A stretch of DNA of 64,000 nucleotides from Bog-564 sp035509915 (GCA_035509915.1 DATKIB010000075.1:1-64000), one strand, 5' to 3'. Counted from the first letter of the stretch, positions 50,578-59,899 are shown. Notes: a model not told the origin generated them from the letters alone. A program made the numbers and translations.

Positions 50578-50660
50578 GACCACAGGGACTGGACACCCCC
50601 CCTCCAGGTTTCTGTCGAGTCGGTGCGAAGGGACCGGTCGCCCCCCCGCCGGTCCCTTCG
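50578..50660 (+). ncRNA. 6C RNA (two hairpins with C-rich loops)
   Basis: Two hairpins follow each other on the plus strand. The first is CTGGA - loop of nine bases with seven consecutive C - TCCAG (50589-50607). The second is a perfect 12-bp stem CGAAGGGACCGG / CCGGTCCCTTCG with an 11-base loop containing seven C (50626-50660). Two adjacent stem-loops, each with a run of at least six C in the loop, define the 6C RNA class of actinobacteria. The position, upstream of a HAD-IB hydrolase gene, resembles the M. tuberculosis B11 arrangement as I recall it. The 5' end is estimated from the candidate promoter; the second hairpin could also act as a terminator. Confidence 0.85.
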
Positions 50661-50828
50661 TCGCGTCCGGGGCATTGAGCGCAGGGTTCTTCGAGATGCT
50701 CCGCGTCTGTCTCAAAGCTGAGGTTGCGGCATCGCCTCGCCCTTTGGGTCTGTGCCCTCGCCTCCCGCTCTGGGTCGGTGGAGTGTGCCGAACTCTGGCG
50801 CAGTCACGCGGCGGTAGCGTCGTCCTCG

Positions 50829-52268
50829 GTGTCGAGCGCAGCCGAAAGAAGATCGAGGTCGACCGGCGCCGACGGGGCTCGCAGAGCCGAAGCTGTGTTC
50901 GTCGATCTCGATCGCACGTTGCTCCGGGGTGCGAGCGGGCTGGTGCTGAGTGCCGCCATGCACGCGCAAGGCCTGTTCGAGGGCCGTCGTTCGCTTCCTG
51001 CGGAGTCTCTCGTCTACGGCCTCTACGACCGGCTGGGAGAAAACCTCGCCTTCATGGCGATGGTGCGCGCGGCTCCGAGGTTCGCCCGCGGCTGGCCGGT
51101 GGAGGCGGTGCGGCGCGCGGGGGAGCTGGCTGCGCCCAAGCTCGCCGACCTGGTCCAGCCTTACGCCCCGGCGTTGCTGGCCGAGCACCGCGGGGCAGGT
51201 CGGGTTCTGGTCCTCTCGACCACCACCCCGGTCGATCTCGTCACTGCGTTTGCCGAGCTCATGGGCTTCGACGACGTGGTGGCGACGAAGTACGCGACGG
51301 AAGGCGGGCGCTACACGGGTTCGATCGACGGCGAGTTCGTGTGGTCCTTGGGCAAGCTCGCCGCGCTGCGAAAGTGGTCGCAGAAGCACGGGGTCGAGCT
51401 CGCACGCAGCCATGCCTACTCGGACAGCGTCTACGACGTTCCGCTGCTCGATGCGGTGGGTCATCCCCACGCCGTCAACCCCGACCGCCGTCTTCGCGTG
51501 GTTGCGAGGTTGCGACGATGGCCCGTCGAGCACTGGGACCGGCCGGAGGGCGTGCCCAAGGTGGCGGGTATCGAGCTCTACCACTTGCTGCGGCCGCTGT
51601 TTCGACCCGAGCTCGTGCCGTACGTCCGCTTCGACATCGGCGGCGTCGACAACGTGCCGGTTCGTGGGCCCGTCCTGCTCGCCTCCAACCACCGCAGCTA
51701 CTTCGACGTCGTTGCCCTTGCGATGCTGGCAGCCCGGCTCGGCAGGCCGGTGAGGTTCCTGGGCAAGCGCGAGATCTTCGATGCGCCCGTCGTCGGACAG
51801 GTCGCACGCGCACTCGGGGGGATCAGCGTCGACCGCGGGAGTGGTTCCGACGAGCCACTCAAGGCCGCACGCAGGGCGTTGGAGGCCGGAGAAGTGGTGG
51901 TGGTTCTCCCGCAGGGCACGATCCCGCGCGGAAGGGAGTTCTTCGAGCCGGCCTTGAAGGGCAAGACCGGCACCGCCAGGCTCGCTGCCATGACGGGTGC
52001 TCCAGTCGTTCCTGTCGGTCTGTGGGGGACCGAGGCGGTATGGCCTCGCTCGGCTCGTCTTCCGAACGTCACGGGAGTGGCGCACCCGCCGAAGGTCCGA
52101 GTCCGCGTGGGCAAGCCGGTGGACCTCGAGCTCACCGACGCTTCCGCCGACACCGCGGCCATAATGAAGGCGATCGTCTCGCTGCTGCCGCCCGAGGCGC
52201 GCGCCGTGCACGAGCCGACCGCGCAGGAGTTGGCGCGGACCCTTCCTCCCGGTAGCCACCGGTCGTGA
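50829..52268 (+). CDS. Bifunctional HAD-IB phosphatase / 1-acylglycerol-3-phosphate acyltransferase (PlsC-like)
   Basis: About 479 residues; the start is uncertain (GTG 50829 chosen, TTG 50724 and GTG 50778 also in frame, none with a clear ribosome site). The N-terminal HAD-IB domain has VFVDLDRTLLRG (motif I), VLSTTTPVDL (motif II) and HAYSDSVYDVPLL (motif IV); the Lys in GKLAALRKWSQKHG fits motif III. Residues about 260-440 are an acyltransferase: NHRSYFD (HxxxxD), FLGKREIF, VVLPQGTIPRGREFFEP and VPVGLWG. Such proteins make phosphatidic acid, as in the M. tuberculosis Rv2483c type. The gene is followed directly by murT-gatD. Confidence 0.88.
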   Translation: MSSAAERRSRSTGADGARRAEAVFVDLDRTLLRGASGLVLSAAMHAQGLFEGRRSLPAESLVYGLYDRLGENLAFMAMVRAAPRFARGWPVEAVRRAGELAAPKLADLVQPYAPALLAEHRGAGRVLVLSTTTPVDLVTAFAELMGFDDVVATKYATEGGRYTGSIDGEFVWSLGKLAALRKWSQKHGVELARSHAYSDSVYDVPLLDAVGHPHAVNPDRRLRVVARLRRWPVEHWDRPEGVPKVAGIELYHLLRPLFRPELVPYVRFDIGGVDNVPVRGPVLLASNHRSYFDVVALAMLAARLGRPVRFLGKREIFDAPVVGQVARALGGISVDRGSGSDEPLKAARRALEAGEVVVVLPQGTIPRGREFFEPALKGKTGTARLAAMTGAPVVPVGLWGTEAVWPRSARLPNVTGVAHPPKVRVRVGKPVDLELTDASADTAAIMKAIVSLLPPEARAVHEPTAQELARTLPPGSHRS

Positions 52269-54505
52269 TGGCGCCGGCAGGTGCCCCTGCCGCGATCGGT
52301 CTTCGCCCTCGCGTTGCCGCGCGCGCCGCGCAATGGGTGGGCTCGGTATCGAGGCGCCTCGGTCTCGGGGGAGGCTCGGTGATCGGTGGGCGGCTCGCGT
52401 TGGTGATCGAACCAGACCTGATCCGCGTCCTGACCCGGGGCCGATCGGTCGCACTGGTGAGCGGTACCAATGGCAAGACGACCACCACAAGGCTGCTCGC
52501 GTCGGCCCTCGGTGGGCCGCCTCACGTGGCGACATCGAGCGCCGGGGCGAACATGCCCTCGGGCCTCGCTACCGCCTTGACCTCGTCGGGGCCGGGGGTC
52601 CCCGCGGTCCTGGAGGTGGACGAGGGGTATCTGGCGAAGATGGCGGACGAATCGGACCCGGCCGCGATCGCTCTGCTCAACCTGTCCCGTGACCAGCTCG
52701 ACAGGGTTAGCGAGGTGCGGATGCTGGCCGGGCGCTGGCGTGAAGGGCTCGCTGGGCGCGAACGCACGGTGGTGGTAGCCAACGCGGACGACCCGATGGT
52801 CGCGTGGGGTGCGGGCAAGGCGCCGAAGGTCGTGTGGGTGGCTGCAGGTCAGCTGTGGCATTCGGACGCGGTCGGTTGCCCGGCGTGCGAGGGTCGCATC
52901 GTGTTCTCACCCGGCCGAGCGGACCTCGAGGGTCTCGCTGGCACCGGGGCGAAAGGGGCTCCTGGCGCGCGACCCAGCGAGGGCGCCGGAGCCGGCGGGC
53001 GAGGCCGCGGAGACTGGTGGTGCACCTGCGGGTTCAGAAGGCCGCTCCCCGACGCGTGGCTCGAAGGGGAAGATCTTGTGACGGCCGAGGGTCGCAGGCT
53101 GCCCTTGCGGCTGTCGCTGCCCGGGCGCTGCAACCGAGCCAACGCAGCGATCGCCGCACTGTGCGCGTGCCTCCTCGGCGTGGATCTCGAGCGTGCGCTC
53201 GACGCGATGGCTCACGTCGGCGACGTCGAGGGACGGTTCTCCAGGGTGAGGTTCGGAGCGGGCGACGTGCGTCTGCTTCTCGCCAAGAACCCCGCCGGCT
53301 GGACCGAGCTCCTCGACCTGCTGCGGGGCAGCTCGAACCCGGTGGTGGTGGGGATCAACGCGCGAGTCGCCGACGGGCGCGATCCGTCGTGGCTCTGGGA
53401 CGTGCCCTTCGAGCAGCTCGCCGGGCGGCGGGTGGTGGCGACGGGGGAGCGCTGCATGGACCTTGCGGTCAGGCTCCGCCACGCCGGCGTGGATCACCTG
53501 GTGGAGCAAGGCCAGTTGGAAGCGCTTCGAAAGGCGCCGGCCGGTTCGGTCGACTACGTGGGCAACTACACCGCGTTCCAGCAGTTGCGCCGCGCCCTCT
53601 CGTCCGCGCCCAGCGAGCCCGCGGCGAGCGGGCCAGTGGAGAACGCCCCCGCGGTGAGCCGGCCCGCGCCCCGTGTGCCGGCCGGCGTCACCAAGAGGAG
53701 CACGGGGGACGGGGTCAGCGCCCTCAGGGTGGTGCTGGTGCACCCGGACCTCCTCGGCACCTACGGCGACGGGGGCAACGCCCGGGTTCTGGCCGACCGT
53801 GCGATCTGGCGCGGCCTCGACGTGGAGCTCGTGACGACGCTCTCGGACGTGGAGCTGCCGGCGGATGCCGACCTCTACTGTCTCGGCGGGGGAGAGGACG
53901 GTCCCCAGGTGCAGTCGGCGCGCCTGCTCCGCAAAGGAGCGCTGCACCGTGCGGTGGATGCGGGAGCCGGGGTGCTCGCCGTGTGCGCCGGCTACCAGGT
54001 GGTGGGCGAGTCCTTCCCCGACGCCAACGGCGCGATCCAACCAGGAGCGGAGCTGCTCGACGTCTTCACCGTGAAGGGTCCCGCGAGTCGTGCCGTCGGG
54101 GAGCTGCTGGCGGAGCCGTTCGACCCGTATAGAGGTGACGTGCTCGAGGCCGGCCTATCTCTTGGGGTCGTCGGGAAGCTCACCGGCTTCGAGAACCATG
54201 GTGGAGTCACCCGGCTCGGCAGCGGCGTGCGCCCACTGGCTCGCGTCCTGGCGGGCATCGGCAACGGCGCCGGCGACCGTACCGAAGGGGCGGTGGCGGG
54301 CAGGGTGGTGGGTACCTACATGCACGGACCGGTGCTGGCACGCAACCCCTCTCTCGCGGACTCGCTACTGGGGATGGTCACGGGAGTGCCGATGACTCCC
54401 CTCGACGACGAGGAGGAGCGTGCTCTTCGCGCCGAGCGGATCGCCGCTCTGCGCACTCGGCGCTGGCGGACGCGGCCGGGTGTCAGGGTGTTCGCGAGAG
54501 GGTGA
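52268..54505 (+). CDS. Fused lipid II isoglutaminyl synthase: MurT-like Mur ligase and GatD-like glutaminase
   Basis: 745 residues from ATG 52268, overlapping the preceding stop (a GTG at 52265 is possible). Residues 1-430 are the MurT part: Walker-type ALVSGTNGKTTTTRLLA, LEVDEGYLAKM, LSRDQLDR, and a four-Cys zinc ribbon (CPACEG ... WWCTCGF) as in MurT. Residues about 490-745 are GatD: VVLVHPDLLGTYGDGGNARV, the Cys nucleophile in LAVCAGYQVVG and His in VGTYMHGPVLARNP. MurT and GatD amidate the D-Glu of lipid II to D-isoglutamine; in S. aureus they are two separate subunits, so this single-chain form with a Pro/Ala linker is notable. Confidence 0.9.
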   Translation: MAPAGAPAAIGLRPRVAARAAQWVGSVSRRLGLGGGSVIGGRLALVIEPDLIRVLTRGRSVALVSGTNGKTTTTRLLASALGGPPHVATSSAGANMPSGLATALTSSGPGVPAVLEVDEGYLAKMADESDPAAIALLNLSRDQLDRVSEVRMLAGRWREGLAGRERTVVVANADDPMVAWGAGKAPKVVWVAAGQLWHSDAVGCPACEGRIVFSPGRADLEGLAGTGAKGAPGARPSEGAGAGGRGRGDWWCTCGFRRPLPDAWLEGEDLVTAEGRRLPLRLSLPGRCNRANAAIAALCACLLGVDLERALDAMAHVGDVEGRFSRVRFGAGDVRLLLAKNPAGWTELLDLLRGSSNPVVVGINARVADGRDPSWLWDVPFEQLAGRRVVATGERCMDLAVRLRHAGVDHLVEQGQLEALRKAPAGSVDYVGNYTAFQQLRRALSSAPSEPAASGPVENAPAVSRPAPRVPAGVTKRSTGDGVSALRVVLVHPDLLGTYGDGGNARVLADRAIWRGLDVELVTTLSDVELPADADLYCLGGGEDGPQVQSARLLRKGALHRAVDAGAGVLAVCAGYQVVGESFPDANGAIQPGAELLDVFTVKGPASRAVGELLAEPFDPYRGDVLEAGLSLGVVGKLTGFENHGGVTRLGSGVRPLARVLAGIGNGAGDRTEGAVAGRVVGTYMHGPVLARNPSLADSLLGMVTGVPMTPLDDEEERALRAERIAALRTRRWRTRPGVRVFARG

Positions 54506-55991
54506 GCACCGGAGGCACGCACGACCCGGGCAGGGGCGAGTCGAGCATCCCCAACAGGGCCTCGGTGTCGAGGTGCTCCTCCACGAGATCGGCGAGGCCG
54601 TCCAAGGTCTTCTCGCGCAGATCCGCGAAAGAGGTCTCCTCGGAGGGCACCCACCGGCGCCCCGCGGTCCCGGCTACCTCTTCGAGGTAGGCGCGCCGCC
54701 AAACGTCGTTCTCGAAGAGCCCGTGCCACACCGTTCCGGTCACGGCCCCTCGCCGGCAACCTTCGTCGGCGAACAACGGCTCGGCCCCCGGGCCACCTCC
54801 GTCGAGGCGCTCCACCTCACCGTGGTGGATCTCGTACCCCTCGATGACCGACCCGTCGGAAAGTGTCCTTCGGGGCCTGCGCAGGATCTTGGTCGGCGAG
54901 AACGTGGTACGAACCGGTAGAAGGCCCAGCCCTTCGACGCGCCCTGCACGGCTCTCCACGTCGTCGAGGATCTCGGTCCCGAGCATCTGGTAGCCACCGC
55001 ACAGCCCGAGGACCGGGAGGCCGGCGGCGGCACGGCGGCGAAGCGCGCCGTCGAACCCTCGCTCGCGGAGCCATGCGAGGTCCGAGACCGTGGCGCGGGT
55101 CCCGGGGATCACCACCAGATCCGCGTCGGCAAGCTCCTCGGGGCTTTGGACGAGCCGGACCACCACTCCGGCCTCGGCGACGAGCGGGTCGAGGTCGGTC
55201 AGGTTGCTGGCGCGCGGCAGGCGCGCCACCGCCACCCGGAGCACCTCGGGCCCCACGGGGGGAGACGGGTGGAGGTATGCCCAAGGGTCGGGCGCGTCCT
55301 CAGCATCGAGCCACAAGCCGCGCACGTACGGGATCACGCCGTAGGTCGGCCTGCCTGTGAGCTCGAAGAGGTCCACGAGCCCTGGCTCGAGCACGCCGCG
55401 GTCCCCGCGGAACCGGTTCACCACGAACCCGCGGACAAGCGCCTGGTCCTCGGGGGAGAGCAGGGCAAGGGTTCCCACGAAGGAGGCGAACACGCCCCCG
55501 CGGTCGATGTCGCCGACGACGACGGTGGGCGCATCCACCGCGCGTGCAAACCCGAGGTTCACGATGTCCGACGCACGGAGGTTGATCTCCGCCGGGCTTC
55601 CTGCACCTTCGCACACCACGACGTCGAACCGCGTCCGTAGGTCCTCGTGGGCCGCCACGACCACGTCGAGGAGGTCCCGCTTGGAGCTCCAGTAGGCACG
55701 AGCATCGGTCTCGCCAATCGCGCGCCCCATCACGATCACATGGCTGTGTCCCTCGTCCCCTGGCTTGAGCAGCACCGGGTTCATCGCGGCCTCCGGGTCC
55801 ACTCCCGCGGCCTGGGCCTGAAGCGCCTGCGCGCGTGCGATCTCATCACCGCGAGCGGTGACGAACGAGTTGAGCGACATGTTCTGGGCCTTGAAGGGCG
55901 CCACCGACACCCCGCGTCGGTGCAGGTACCGGCACAACCCGGCGACGACGGTGCTCTTGCCCGCACCCGAGCAGGTCCCCGCCACGAGCAT
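54483..55991 (-). CDS. cobQ: Cobyric acid synthase
   Basis: 502 residues from ATG 55991 (MLVAGTCSGAGKSTVV). It amidates four carboxylates of adenosylcobyrinic acid a,c-diamide using glutamine and ATP. The dethiobiotin synthase-like N-terminal domain has the P-loop GTCSGAGKST, KAQNMSLNSFVT, NPVLLKPGDEGHSHVI and VCEGAGSPAEINLR; the C-terminal glutaminase domain has LGLCGGYQMLGTEI (catalytic Cys) and WHGLFENDVWRR (His). Length and motifs are complete. It is the last gene of the operon and overlaps the convergent MurT-GatD gene by 23 bases. Confidence 0.95.
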   Translation of the reverse strand: MLVAGTCSGAGKSTVVAGLCRYLHRRGVSVAPFKAQNMSLNSFVTARGDEIARAQALQAQAAGVDPEAAMNPVLLKPGDEGHSHVIVMGRAIGETDARAYWSSKRDLLDVVVAAHEDLRTRFDVVVCEGAGSPAEINLRASDIVNLGFARAVDAPTVVVGDIDRGGVFASFVGTLALLSPEDQALVRGFVVNRFRGDRGVLEPGLVDLFELTGRPTYGVIPYVRGLWLDAEDAPDPWAYLHPSPPVGPEVLRVAVARLPRASNLTDLDPLVAEAGVVVRLVQSPEELADADLVVIPGTRATVSDLAWLRERGFDGALRRRAAAGLPVLGLCGGYQMLGTEILDDVESRAGRVEGLGLLPVRTTFSPTKILRRPRRTLSDGSVIEGYEIHHGEVERLDGGGPGAEPLFADEGCRRGAVTGTVWHGLFENDVWRRAYLEEVAGTAGRRWVPSEETSFADLREKTLDGLADLVEEHLDTEALLGMLDSPLPGSCVPPVLTLSRTP

Positions 55992-56047
55992 GGTTCCGCT
56001 AGGACCGCTGCGTGCATTCCGTCTGTCACCCGCAGCGCGTCGGTGCT

Positions 56048-57124
56048 TCACTGCTTCTGGTCTCCCTTGTCCGTGACGCCGGCGGCGTCGAAGGTGGACA
56101 TCTCGCGCAGGATCTTGGCGGCCGCCTGCACCGCTGGCACGGCGAGGACAGCCCCGCTGCCCTCGCCGAGACGCATGCCGAGGTCGAGCACAGGTTCGAG
56201 CCCGAGGTGGGCCAGGGCGGCCTCCGAACCGGGCTCGGTGGAACGGTGGCCCGCGACCATGTAGCCGATGACGTCGGGGACGAGAGCAGCCGCGGTAAGG
56301 GCCGCGGCTGCCGCGATCAACCCGTCCACGACGACCGGGACACGCCGGGTGGCCCCCCCTACGATGAAACCGGCGAGCGCGGCGATCTCTAGCCCGCCGA
56401 CCTCGCACAGGATCTCGAAGGGGTCTGTGACTGCACCCACACGCGCCAGTGCCGTTTCCACGGTCTCGATCTTGCGCTTCAGCGTGTCGTCGTCGATCCC
56501 TGTACCGCGTCCCGTCACGACGGCGGGTGACTGAGAAGTCAAAGCAGCGACGAGCGCTGCGGAAGGGGTCGTGTTGCCGATGCCCATGTCGCCGGTGACG
56601 AGCAACCTCGCCCCTTCGCCTACGGCATGCTGCGCGACCTCGGCTCCGACGTCGAGAGCCGCGAGCGTCTCTTCGCGCGTCATGGCCGCCTCGCGCGCCA
56701 GGTTCCTGGTGCCGCGGCGCACGTTTCGTCGCAGGAGTCCCTCCGCTGGGCCCGGGATCTCGGTGGCGACCCCGACGTCGACCACCAGCACTCGCGCTCC
56801 TATATGGCGTGCAAGGACGTTGATGGCGGCCCCCCCGGTGCAGAAGTTGGCCACCATCTGGGCCGTCACCTCTTGCGGCCAAGGAGTCACGCCCTCGGCC
56901 ACCACCCCGTGGTCCCCGGCGAACACCGCAACGGTCACGGGCTCGGGCACGGGAGGCGGGCACGTGCCTGCGATCGCGCAGAGCTTGGTCCCTGTCTGCT
57001 CCAGCCGTCCTAGCGAACCGCGCGGCTTGGTGAGCCGGTCGTGGTGCTCGGCCGCGGCAGCCGCCGACCCACCGTCCACTGCCACGACGTCGGCTACAGC
57101 TGATTCGAAATAGCCCTCGCTCAT
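56048..57124 (-). CDS. cobT: Nicotinate-nucleotide:dimethylbenzimidazole phosphoribosyltransferase
   Basis: 358 residues. It makes alpha-ribazole-5'-phosphate, the lower ligand base of cobalamin. Typical segments are RLTKPRGSLGRLEQ, VAVFAGDHGVVAEGVTPWP, LLVTGDMGIGNTTPSAALVA and LDLGMRLGEGSGAVLA (catalytic Glu). A long Ala-rich stretch near VDGLIAAAAALTAAALV is normal. Start ATG overlaps the stop of the upstream cobC gene as ATGA (57121-57124), so translation is coupled. 56 bases separate it from cobQ. Confidence 0.95.
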   Translation of the reverse strand: MSEGYFESAVADVVAVDGGSAAAAAEHHDRLTKPRGSLGRLEQTGTKLCAIAGTCPPPVPEPVTVAVFAGDHGVVAEGVTPWPQEVTAQMVANFCTGGAAINVLARHIGARVLVVDVGVATEIPGPAEGLLRRNVRRGTRNLAREAAMTREETLAALDVGAEVAQHAVGEGARLLVTGDMGIGNTTPSAALVAALTSQSPAVVTGRGTGIDDDTLKRKIETVETALARVGAVTDPFEILCEVGGLEIAALAGFIVGGATRRVPVVVDGLIAAAAALTAAALVPDVIGYMVAGHRSTEPGSEAALAHLGLEPVLDLGMRLGEGSGAVLAVPAVQAAAKILREMSTFDAAGVTDKGDQKQ

Positions 57125-58113
57125 CTGGTCCTCTCCTGTCGACCCGCACTCTGCGCTGTAGCGCTCGAGCGGGACCCCCCCGACCTGTCGGATGTCGCCG
57201 AAAGCGCTGCGTCGAGCACTTCCAGACCCTCGGGTGAAGGCACCGCCACCCGGGCGACGCCGCCGAGACCGAAGCTGGAGCAGTCCCGCACGACCACTCC
57301 TCGCGGGGCGAGGCGCTCGCGGAGCCCCGGTGAGTCCACGAGCACCCAGTTGGCATCCGAGGGTCTGGGCTCGAGCCCGTGTGTGCGAAGCACAGCGACG
57401 AGCTCCTCACGGAGCTCTGCGACCTCTTTGGACCACTTCGCGAGGTCCACAACGCTGAGCATCTCCGGAAGCGCCGCCGCCGGGATCGAGCCCACCGACC
57501 ACTCTGGCTGGCGCCTCTTGCACCTCTCTACGAGATCGGGGTCGCCGAGCAGGTAGCCGAGGCGCATCCCCGGCAGCGCCAAGAGCTTTGTCAGAGACCC
57601 CACCACGACCGCGCCCGGGTCGCCTCGCGTCCAGCGGCCGGTGGCCAGGGGGAAGAATGCCTCGTCCCACACCCCGGCCTCGTCGGTGTCGACCGCCAGT
57701 AGCCCGCTCGGGTTGTGGGGGTTGGATCTCCATATCGGGCTGTCGCCTGTTGCGACCGAGGTGTCTCTTGGGTAAAGGGAGAAGTCCGGCTCGACCGCAC
57801 GCCCACCGATCTCAGCCGCCACAAGCGCGATCGACTCGGCGCCCCCGTTGGTGAGGAGGAGGCTCGAAGGGTCCACCCCCATAGCCTCTGCCAGCAGGAC
57901 GGTGGCCCTTGTCGGGTCGGGGTAGCGGCGAAGGTCCTCCAGGTGGGCTGCAACGAGGGGCAGCAGGTCGGGCGCCACCGGGTTGAGCGACACCGAGAGG
58001 TCTAGGACCTCCTCGGCATACAGGCCGAGCGCGGCGGCCACGGTCGCGCCGTCCCCTCCGTGATCACCGGGCGGCGGCAACGACCGCGCGAGCCGCTGCA
58101 CCTGGTCTCTCAC
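57121..58113 (-). CDS. cobC: L-threonine-O-3-phosphate decarboxylase / histidinol-phosphate aminotransferase-like (CobC/CobD type)
   Basis: 330 residues from GTG 58113, which overlaps the cbiB stop as GTGA. Fold-type I PLP enzyme: LDLSVSLNPVAPDLLPLVAA, LLTNGGAESIALVAAE, HNPSGLLAVD and the Schiff-base Lys in VVGSLTKLLALPGMRLGYLL. Residues ANWVLVDSPGLRERL fit the C-terminal small domain. It produces (R)-1-amino-2-propanol phosphate for the nucleotide loop, the role supported by its place between cbiB and cobT. Other frames overlapping this region are shadows. Confidence 0.88.
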   Translation of the reverse strand: MRDQVQRLARSLPPPGDHGGDGATVAAALGLYAEEVLDLSVSLNPVAPDLLPLVAAHLEDLRRYPDPTRATVLLAEAMGVDPSSLLLTNGGAESIALVAAEIGGRAVEPDFSLYPRDTSVATGDSPIWRSNPHNPSGLLAVDTDEAGVWDEAFFPLATGRWTRGDPGAVVVGSLTKLLALPGMRLGYLLGDPDLVERCKRRQPEWSVGSIPAAALPEMLSVVDLAKWSKEVAELREELVAVLRTHGLEPRPSDANWVLVDSPGLRERLAPRGVVVRDCSSFGLGGVARVAVPSPEGLEVLDAALSATSDRSGGSRSSATAQSAGRQERTR

Positions 58114-59093
58114 CGTGCGCCCCGCGAGTCGCGCTTCGAGTGCCTGCTCCGCAAGACCCCGCTGCGCGGGAACCTGCGCCTCGAGTCCCCGGCCCGCGAA
58201 GCGAGCTCGCCGGCGATCCCCACCGCCGCGAGGAGCACCGCTAGCGCGACTCCCACGTCCCTGGCGAGTGCCACCGAGCGCTCGATGTCTGCGCGCTCGG
58301 GCGCCCGACCGGTGCCGAGGTTCGGGCGAAGCTCGACGTTCTCCCCGTAGCGGTTCTGCCCGCCGAGGCGCACTCCGAGTGCCGCCGCGAATGCGGCTTC
58401 CGCCACGCCCGAGTTGGGCGACGGGTGAGCCGGAGCCTGGATCCGCACGGCGCGGCGAACGGCGCCGGCGGCCCTGGGCCTGACCATCGCGACGAGGCCC
58501 GCGGTGACCCGGGCTGGCACCCACCCAGCGAGGTCGTCGAGGCGCGCGCTCGCCCAGCCATAACTGCCGTAGCGCTCGCTGCGGTGGCCGACCATCGCGT
58601 CGAGCGTGTTGACCGCTCGGTAGCCGAGCGCCCCGGGCGCGCCCGCGAGCGCGGCCCACAGGGCCGGCGCGACCACCGCGTCGACCGTGTTCTCCGCAAC
58701 CGACTCCACGACCGCACGCACCACCTCCTTCTCGTCGAGGCCCGCCGGGTCGCGCCCCACGAGCGCCGGGAGCAGCCGCCTCGCTCCTTCGAGGTCCCCC
58801 GACTCGAGCGCGCCTTGGACCCGGCGCGCAGCGCGCTCGAGCTCCCTTCCACCCACGGCGACGAACGTGGCCACAGCGGTTGGCGTGAGAAGGCCGCAAG
58901 CCATCCCGACCCCCGCACCTAAGGCGCAGTGGAGGCCGCCCGCGACGCGACTGTCGCGGTAGGCGGACCGCTCGACCAGGCCCATCGCCCTTCCGAACAG
59001 CGCCACCGGATGGATCTGCTCCGGGGGCTCTCCGAGGACGAGGTCGGCGAGCATCCCCGCGGCGGCGGCAGAGGCGTCTCGCGTGCTCACCAT
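58110..59093 (-). CDS. cbiB: Adenosylcobinamide-phosphate synthase
   Basis: 327 residues with about five transmembrane helices. It attaches aminopropanol (phosphate) to adenosylcobyric acid at the membrane. Family segments are AAGMLADLVLGEPPEQIHPV, VESVAENTVDAVVAPALWAA, GALGYRAVNTLDAMVGHRSE and RYGSYGWASARLDDLAGWVP. The C-terminal 30 residues are basic and atypical. Its start overlaps the cobS stop by seven bases and its end overlaps cobC, so the three genes form one coupled unit. Also named cobD in other genomes. Confidence 0.93.
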   Translation of the reverse strand: MVSTRDASAAAAGMLADLVLGEPPEQIHPVALFGRAMGLVERSAYRDSRVAGGLHCALGAGVGMACGLLTPTAVATFVAVGGRELERAARRVQGALESGDLEGARRLLPALVGRDPAGLDEKEVVRAVVESVAENTVDAVVAPALWAALAGAPGALGYRAVNTLDAMVGHRSERYGSYGWASARLDDLAGWVPARVTAGLVAMVRPRAAGAVRRAVRIQAPAHPSPNSGVAEAAFAAALGVRLGGQNRYGENVELRPNLGTGRAPERADIERSVALARDVGVALAVLLAAVGIAGELASRAGDSRRRFPRSGVLRSRHSKRDSRGAR

Positions 59094-59899
59094 CTCGCCG
59101 CCAGCACGAGGAGGCCTGCGGTCTCTCCCAAGACCCCGGCGGCGCCGAGCACGTCGCCGGTGAAGCCGCCGACGCGCCTGCGAGCCAGCATCACGGTGCC
59201 GGCGACCGCGAGCATCTCGGCCGCGAGGGAGACGAGTCCTCGCGTGCCCCGACCCCAGATCGCAAGCGCCACGGCGATCGGCGCGCCCACGATAAAAGGG
59301 ACGAGCACGCTTGGCGGCCTGCCCCTCGGGTGCCTTTGCTTCTCACTGCCGGCTCCGCCGGCCTCGCCGGCCCCACCGGTAACACCGCCAACACCGAGAT
59401 CCGGGTCGGCCTCGGCGTCGGACGAAGCCAAGAACTTCGAAGCGAGCCCCCCGGGGCGCGCGTAGGGGACGGCCCTCGCGGTCACGGCCATCGCGGTGCG
59501 TGAGCCGCACCACAGCGCGCCGACCACCAGTGGCACCGCGTGTGCGGACGCGAAGGCGCCGTAGCGAAGTAGCAGCACTACGGCCACGGTCACGATGCCG
59601 AACGCGCCGACCGCGGGATCGGCCATCGCCGCGAGGCGGCGGTCGGGGTCGAGCGGGGGCAGGAGGCCGTCGGCTGCGTCGGCGAGCCCGTCGAGGTGCA
59701 GGTAACCGGTGAGCGCGACGTCGGCGGCGATAGCCACCGCTGCTGCTTCGGCTGCGGGCCACGCCCTCCCTGCCGACCACCAGATGCCGCCCACGGCGAG
59801 GCCGATCGCGGCGCCGACAGGCCCGAACCACACGAGCGCGCTCGGAGCCGGCGCGACCGCCCCGCCGAAGGGGCTCAAGAAGGCGAGCGCCCGTCTCAT
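59087..59899 (-). CDS. cobS: Cobalamin (5'-phosphate) synthase
   Basis: 270 residues with about six to seven transmembrane helices. It joins alpha-ribazole to adenosylcobinamide-GDP at the membrane. The signature VALTGYLHLDGLADAADGLL (HLDGLxDxxDG) and LRYGAFASAHAVPLVV are present. A Gly/Ala-rich insertion (GGAGEAGGAG) of about 20 residues lies between helices near residue 175. It is 34 bases after cobU and overlaps cbiB by seven bases. Confidence 0.92.
   Translation of the reverse strand: MRRALAFLSPFGGAVAPAPSALVWFGPVGAAIGLAVGGIWWSAGRAWPAAEAAAVAIAADVALTGYLHLDGLADAADGLLPPLDPDRRLAAMADPAVGAFGIVTVAVVLLLRYGAFASAHAVPLVVGALWCGSRTAMAVTARAVPYARPGGLASKFLASSDAEADPDLGVGGVTGGAGEAGGAGSEKQRHPRGRPPSVLVPFIVGAPIAVALAIWGRGTRGLVSLAAEMLAVAGTVMLARRRVGGFTGDVLGAAGVLGETAGLLVLAARW

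Noticed and set aside
55992..57452. Long frame extending cobQ upstream
   Set aside because: It overlaps cobT entirely and is Arg/Gly-rich; homology begins at ATG 55991.
57121..58899. Long frame extending upstream from cobC to 58899
   Set aside because: The N-terminal part is shadow sequence over cbiB; PLP-enzyme homology starts near 58080 and GTG 58113 gives the usual coupling overlap.
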